Shown here: positions 6,009 through 8,660 of the stretch, piece by piece
How the letters are laid out: each line of letters starts with the position of its first letter
Numbering within the stretch: position 1 is the stretch's first letter
Origin: Methylovulum sp.
GTDB taxonomy: Bacteria > Pseudomonadota > Gammaproteobacteria > Methylococcales > Methylomonadaceae
Assembly (NCBI GenBank): GCA_004299465.1
Contig: SCST01000064.1
Coordinates: forward strand, 1-8,660
DNA length: 8,660 nucleotides
Direction: 5' to 3'
Notes under the pieces: model-generated
Database searches by the model: none
What the model saw: only the letters and a program-made list of their open reading frames with translations
What the model was told of the DNA's origin: nothing
Made by a program: the position numbers and the translations under genes

Positions 6009-6575
6009 TTAATTATAGGCATTGGCAAGATTAGTAAAGAGTGTCCTGCTCATACCCGAAATGCTGAGGAATTTTTCGAGTTCTTCAGCAATAGTGGATT
6101 CGCGGTAGCATTGTTCCATCTTCATTAGCATTAACATGAGCGACAGCGCGCTGACGGCAGAGATAGCGCGTAATATTTTTGAGCATTCAGCGGGATCATC
6201 GCCAAAGACCTTGAAGACGACCAGGGTAAATTCATTATTGAGCAATGCCATGGAACCTACCATAAACTCGACGGGCAAACTGATTTTAAAATGCGTTTCA
6301 CCCACTTGATACATGCTTTGGGCAAACTCAGTATCAACCGCCATAGTAAATAAACCCGTGAGCCAGTTTAAATGCGTGGCTTTCAATTTATCGATGCGTC
6401 CGTCCAGATAGTTAGCGGCATTGGGTATTGCGCCCAAATCATCATAAAAAGAGTCGGTGACTGATTTTAAATGAGGCGTGATTGCAGGGGCTATTTCTTT
6501 CAGACATGCTTCCAGTTCTGGGGTTAAGCCGGAAAAGGCTTTAGCATATTGAATAAGTTCATCGAGATTTGTCAT
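6009..6575 (-). CDS. Stand-alone protoglobin-domain haem protein (globin-coupled-sensor type)
   Basis: The protein has 188 residues and consists of one sensor-globin fold with no attached kinase, cyclase or chemotaxis domain. In this numbering Tyr44 (in SFYDDL) fits the distal B-helix tyrosine and His95 (in VGETHFKI) the proximal haem ligand. Their spacing of 51 is close to the spacing in characterised sensors (Tyr43/His98 in DosC, Tyr45/His99 in AfGcHK). THLNWLTGLF (67-76) and SLPVEFMVGSM (99-109) are family landmarks. It probably binds O2, NO or CO; an output partner is not visible in the window. The ATG at 6575 is chosen because the domain starts soon after; a GGAG lies 13 nt upstream, which is long. 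TTG (6644) or GTG (6635) would add an unconserved hydrophobic leader. It is divergent from the acylase gene. Confidence 0.8.
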   Translation of the reverse strand: MTNLDELIQYAKAFSGLTPELEACLKEIAPAITPHLKSVTDSFYDDLGAIPNAANYLDGRIDKLKATHLNWLTGLFTMAVDTEFAQSMYQVGETHFKISLPVEFMVGSMALLNNEFTLVVFKVFGDDPAECSKILRAISAVSALSLMLMLMKMEQCYRESTIAEELEKFLSISGMSRTLFTNLANAYN

Positions 6576-6596
6576 TTGAATAACCGCGCTCCGAAG

Positions 6597-6614
6597 AAAA
6601 TAGAGTTCTATTTT
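6597..6614. promoter_or_regulatory. 18-nt palindrome at the protoglobin transcription start, candidate operator
   Basis: AAAATAGA and TCTATTTT are perfect 8-bp inverted arms around GT. The palindrome covers the start point predicted from the promoter at 6619-6648 (near 6612), a usual place for a repressor. It matches no operator that I recognise, including FNR- and NsrR-type sites. The role is inferred from symmetry and position. Confidence 0.4.
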
Positions 6615-6618
6615 TGTA

Positions 6619-6648
6619 GTTATAAACTTAATCACACAAAACAAGCAA
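6619..6648 (-). promoter_or_regulatory. Candidate promoter of the protoglobin gene
   Basis: On the minus strand TTGCTT (6643-6648) and TATAAC (6619-6624) are 18 nt apart; the first is 3 or 4 of 6 and the second 5 of 6 to consensus. It would support the ATG at 6575 rather than the TTG start at 6644, since transcription would begin downstream of that TTG. Confidence 0.45.
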
Positions 6649-6732
6649 GGTTTTTATTCGGGCGCTCTATATGGTTTTCATCGATATATTTCGGTGTGTG
6701 ATTGGTTATTTCATTCACCCTGTGGACTAGTA

Positions 6733-8660
6733 ATGAAACTTATTCGAACCTATTGTGTTTATGTTGTGTTGTTGCTTTCAGGCGTGCTGGTTGCCGGCGT
6801 CGCTACGGTTTTTCTGGTGCTGCAACAATCATTGCCGCAACAGGACGGGGAAATTGTATTTGAGCAATTGTCGGCACCGGTTACGGTTGTTGCGGATGTG
6901 CATGGTATTCCTGTCATTCATGCCGGAGACCGCCTCGATGCGGTGCGCGCTTTAGCTTATCTCTCTGCGCGCGACCGCCTGTTCCAGATGGATTTGATGC
7001 GCCGTAAAAATGCCGGGCGCCTGGCCGAGATTTTCGGGCAAGTCGCCGTTAACAACGACATAAAAATGCGCACTTACGGTTTTGACCGGGTCGCGAAAGC
7101 GGTGGTCGACAAATTACCGCAGGCGCATCGGCGCTACCTTGACGCCTATGCGGAAGGCGTGAACCGCTATATCGACAAAGCCGCCGTTTTGCCTTTTGAG
7201 TTTACGCTGCTGCATTACCGTCCTGAGCGCTGGAGGCCCGAAGACAGCATGCTCGTGGTCTTGGGCATGTACGATATGCTGACCGCCTGGTCGGAACACG
7301 AGGAGCGCATGCTGAGCGTGATGGAGAAAACATTGCCCGCGGACGTCATGGCTTTTCTTACGCCGGACACCGACTATTTTACCGACAAGCTGCGGGGTGC
7401 CTCCGCATCATTCCGTCCTGCCCGGCCTATTCCGGTTGCCGCGCTTGAAACAGCGCTGGCGCAAGGCGCGCCGGATAAATCGGGAGCGGAGGCCGTCGTG
7501 CAATTGCAAGATGTGGCGGCAGGCTCCAACGCCTGGGCGGTCAGCGCTGCAAAAACACAGGACGGGCGCGCTATCCTCGCCAATGACATGCATCTTAGCC
7601 TATCCGTGCCTAATCTTTGGTATCGGCTTGAAATGAATTACGGAACCGTTCATAGCGCAGGCGTCGCATTACCGGGTGCGCCTATCCTGGCGGCAGGCAG
7701 TAACGGCTTGATTGCCTGGGGCAGCACCAGTTTGTCGGGCGATTTCCTGGATCTGGTCAGCTTGGAACTGAATCCCGAAAACTCTGATGAATACAGGGTT
7801 GACGGTCATTGGCAGGGTTTTGAGCATGCCACGGAAATAATCCGCGTCAAGGATGCCGACGCACGGCGGATCGATGTCAGGCGTACCTTATGGGGGCCGG
7901 TCGCAACCGAGGCCTTGCTGGATAAGCTGGTTGCGATCCACTGGGCGGCGCTTGACGATAATATCGTCAATTTCGGCCTGCTGGACCTGGAGCAGGCTGA
8001 AACGCTAGAGGACGCGATGCGAATCGTTAACCATACCGGCGGTCCCCAGCTCAATTTTTTATTAGCCGATCATAGCGGGCAGATAGCCTGGACGATTATG
8101 GGCAGGATACCCAGGCGCTTCGGTGGCGACGGCTCGGTCAGCCGATCCTGGGCGGACGGGAATGTCGGCTGGGACGGCTATGTCGATGCCACAGACTTGC
8201 CGCGGCAAATCAATCCGCCGGAAGGATTGCTGGTGTCGGCGAATGACCGCCGCTTGGGAAAACAATATCCTTATATTATCGGCCACCAGTTCGCCAACGG
8301 CCACCGCGCGTACCGCATCACACAAGCGCTGAAGCAGATGCCGGTTGTCAATGAAGGATCGATGTTCGGCTTGCAGCTCGATACGGGCAATGAGTTTTAT
8401 GCGTTTTACCAGCAACTGGCATTAACCGTTCTATCGCCGGAAATCATCGCTGGACAAGACGAGTTGCAGGAACTGCGCGATTACCTGTTAGCCTGGAACG
8501 GCAGGGCGGATACCGATAGTCTCGGCTTTCCCCTGCTGGTAAAGTTCAGGGCGCAATTAGCGGAATCTGTTTTTACTCCTTTTTTGGCGGCATGTCGGAA
8601 AGCCGATAAAAACTTCGGTTATGCCTGGACGTATATCGATACGCCGCTACAAGCCATGCT
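6733..8660 (+). CDS. Penicillin acylase family (peptidase S45) Ntn-hydrolase, partial
   Basis: The frame is open for 642 codons and runs off the right edge. Residues 8-30 are a hydrophobic signal or anchor segment, so the enzyme acts in the periplasm or on the membrane. The alpha-subunit opening HGIPVIHAGDRLDAVRALAY (57-76) and RDRLFQMDLMRR (80-91) are family hallmarks. GSNAWAVS (264-271) contains Ser265, the expected autocatalytic cleavage point and N-terminal nucleophile of the beta subunit. IAWGST (about 330-335), PQLNFLLAD (439-447) and LVSANDRR (501-508) are conserved beta-subunit elements. Family members hydrolyse amide bonds of beta-lactams, acyl-homoserine lactones (PvdQ, QuiP) or other acylated amines; the substrate cannot be told here. 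TGGA (6723-6726) lies 6 nt before the ATG. The gene diverges from the protoglobin gene with 157 bp between them; no clear plus-strand promoter is seen. Confidence 0.88.
   Translation, partial: MKLIRTYCVYVVLLLSGVLVAGVATVFLVLQQSLPQQDGEIVFEQLSAPVTVVADVHGIPVIHAGDRLDAVRALAYLSARDRLFQMDLMRRKNAGRLAEIFGQVAVNNDIKMRTYGFDRVAKAVVDKLPQAHRRYLDAYAEGVNRYIDKAAVLPFEFTLLHYRPERWRPEDSMLVVLGMYDMLTAWSEHEERMLSVMEKTLPADVMAFLTPDTDYFTDKLRGASASFRPARPIPVAALETALAQGAPDKSGAEAVVQLQDVAAGSNAWAVSAAKTQDGRAILANDMHLSLSVPNLWYRLEMNYGTVHSAGVALPGAPILAAGSNGLIAWGSTSLSGDFLDLVSLELNPENSDEYRVDGHWQGFEHATEIIRVKDADARRIDVRRTLWGPVATEALLDKLVAIHWAALDDNIVNFGLLDLEQAETLEDAMRIVNHTGGPQLNFLLADHSGQIAWTIMGRIPRRFGGDGSVSRSWADGNVGWDGYVDATDLPRQINPPEGLLVSANDRRLGKQYPYIIGHQFANGHRAYRITQALKQMPVVNEGSMFGLQLDTGNEFYAFYQQLALTVLSPEIIAGQDELQELRDYLLAWNGRADTDSLGFPLLVKFRAQLAESVFTPFLAACRKADKNFGYAWTYIDTPLQAM

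Noticed and set aside
1..8660. CRISPR arrays, tRNA or rRNA genes, toxin-antitoxin or defence operons
   Set aside because: No regularly spaced repeats, no cloverleaf or rRNA-like stretch and no recognisable defence or toxin domains were seen on either strand.

Overview
The window looks like a chromosomal segment of a mid-GC gammaproteobacterium. NudF and MarC follow the gammaproteobacterial layout, promoters are sigma70-like, and the protoglobin and GTPase/Yip1-like genes would fit an aquatic or methanotrophic (Methylococcales-type) lineage. That placement is inference from protein style only; no marker gene is present.

Left part (1-2189). A partial reading frame resembling the C-terminal end of an aldo/keto reductase enters from the left edge, possibly frameshifted. 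Next, on the minus strand, is a compact self-contained unit: promoter, ribosome site, a 57-residue membrane-type protein and a strong intrinsic terminator (352-673). It is followed, also on the minus strand, by a secreted protein with a von Willebrand factor type D domain (890-1867). A gap of about 320 bp holds the divergent promoters of this gene and the next.

Middle part (2190-5889). A dynamin-like GTPase with a degenerate nucleotide site and two membrane helices is followed in the same direction by a small polytopic membrane protein; together they look like a membrane-remodelling pair. The gap behind them carries a 126-bp non-coding element: a long hairpin with 20-bp terminal inverted repeats starting GTAA and perfect 8-bp flanking duplications, i.e. 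a MITE of probable IS66-type mobilisation. After it come an ADP-ribose pyrophosphatase (nudF) and a MarC-family membrane protein.

Right part (5890-8660). A stand-alone protoglobin (haem gas-binding domain) is on the minus strand, convergent with the MarC gene, with a palindrome at its likely transcription start. Diverging from it is a membrane-anchored or exported penicillin-acylase-family (S45) Ntn-hydrolase that runs off the right edge.

The genes do not form one obvious pathway. The best candidates for something under-described are the GTPase/Yip1-like pair, the 57-residue membrane-protein unit with its operator-like palindrome, and the MITE.
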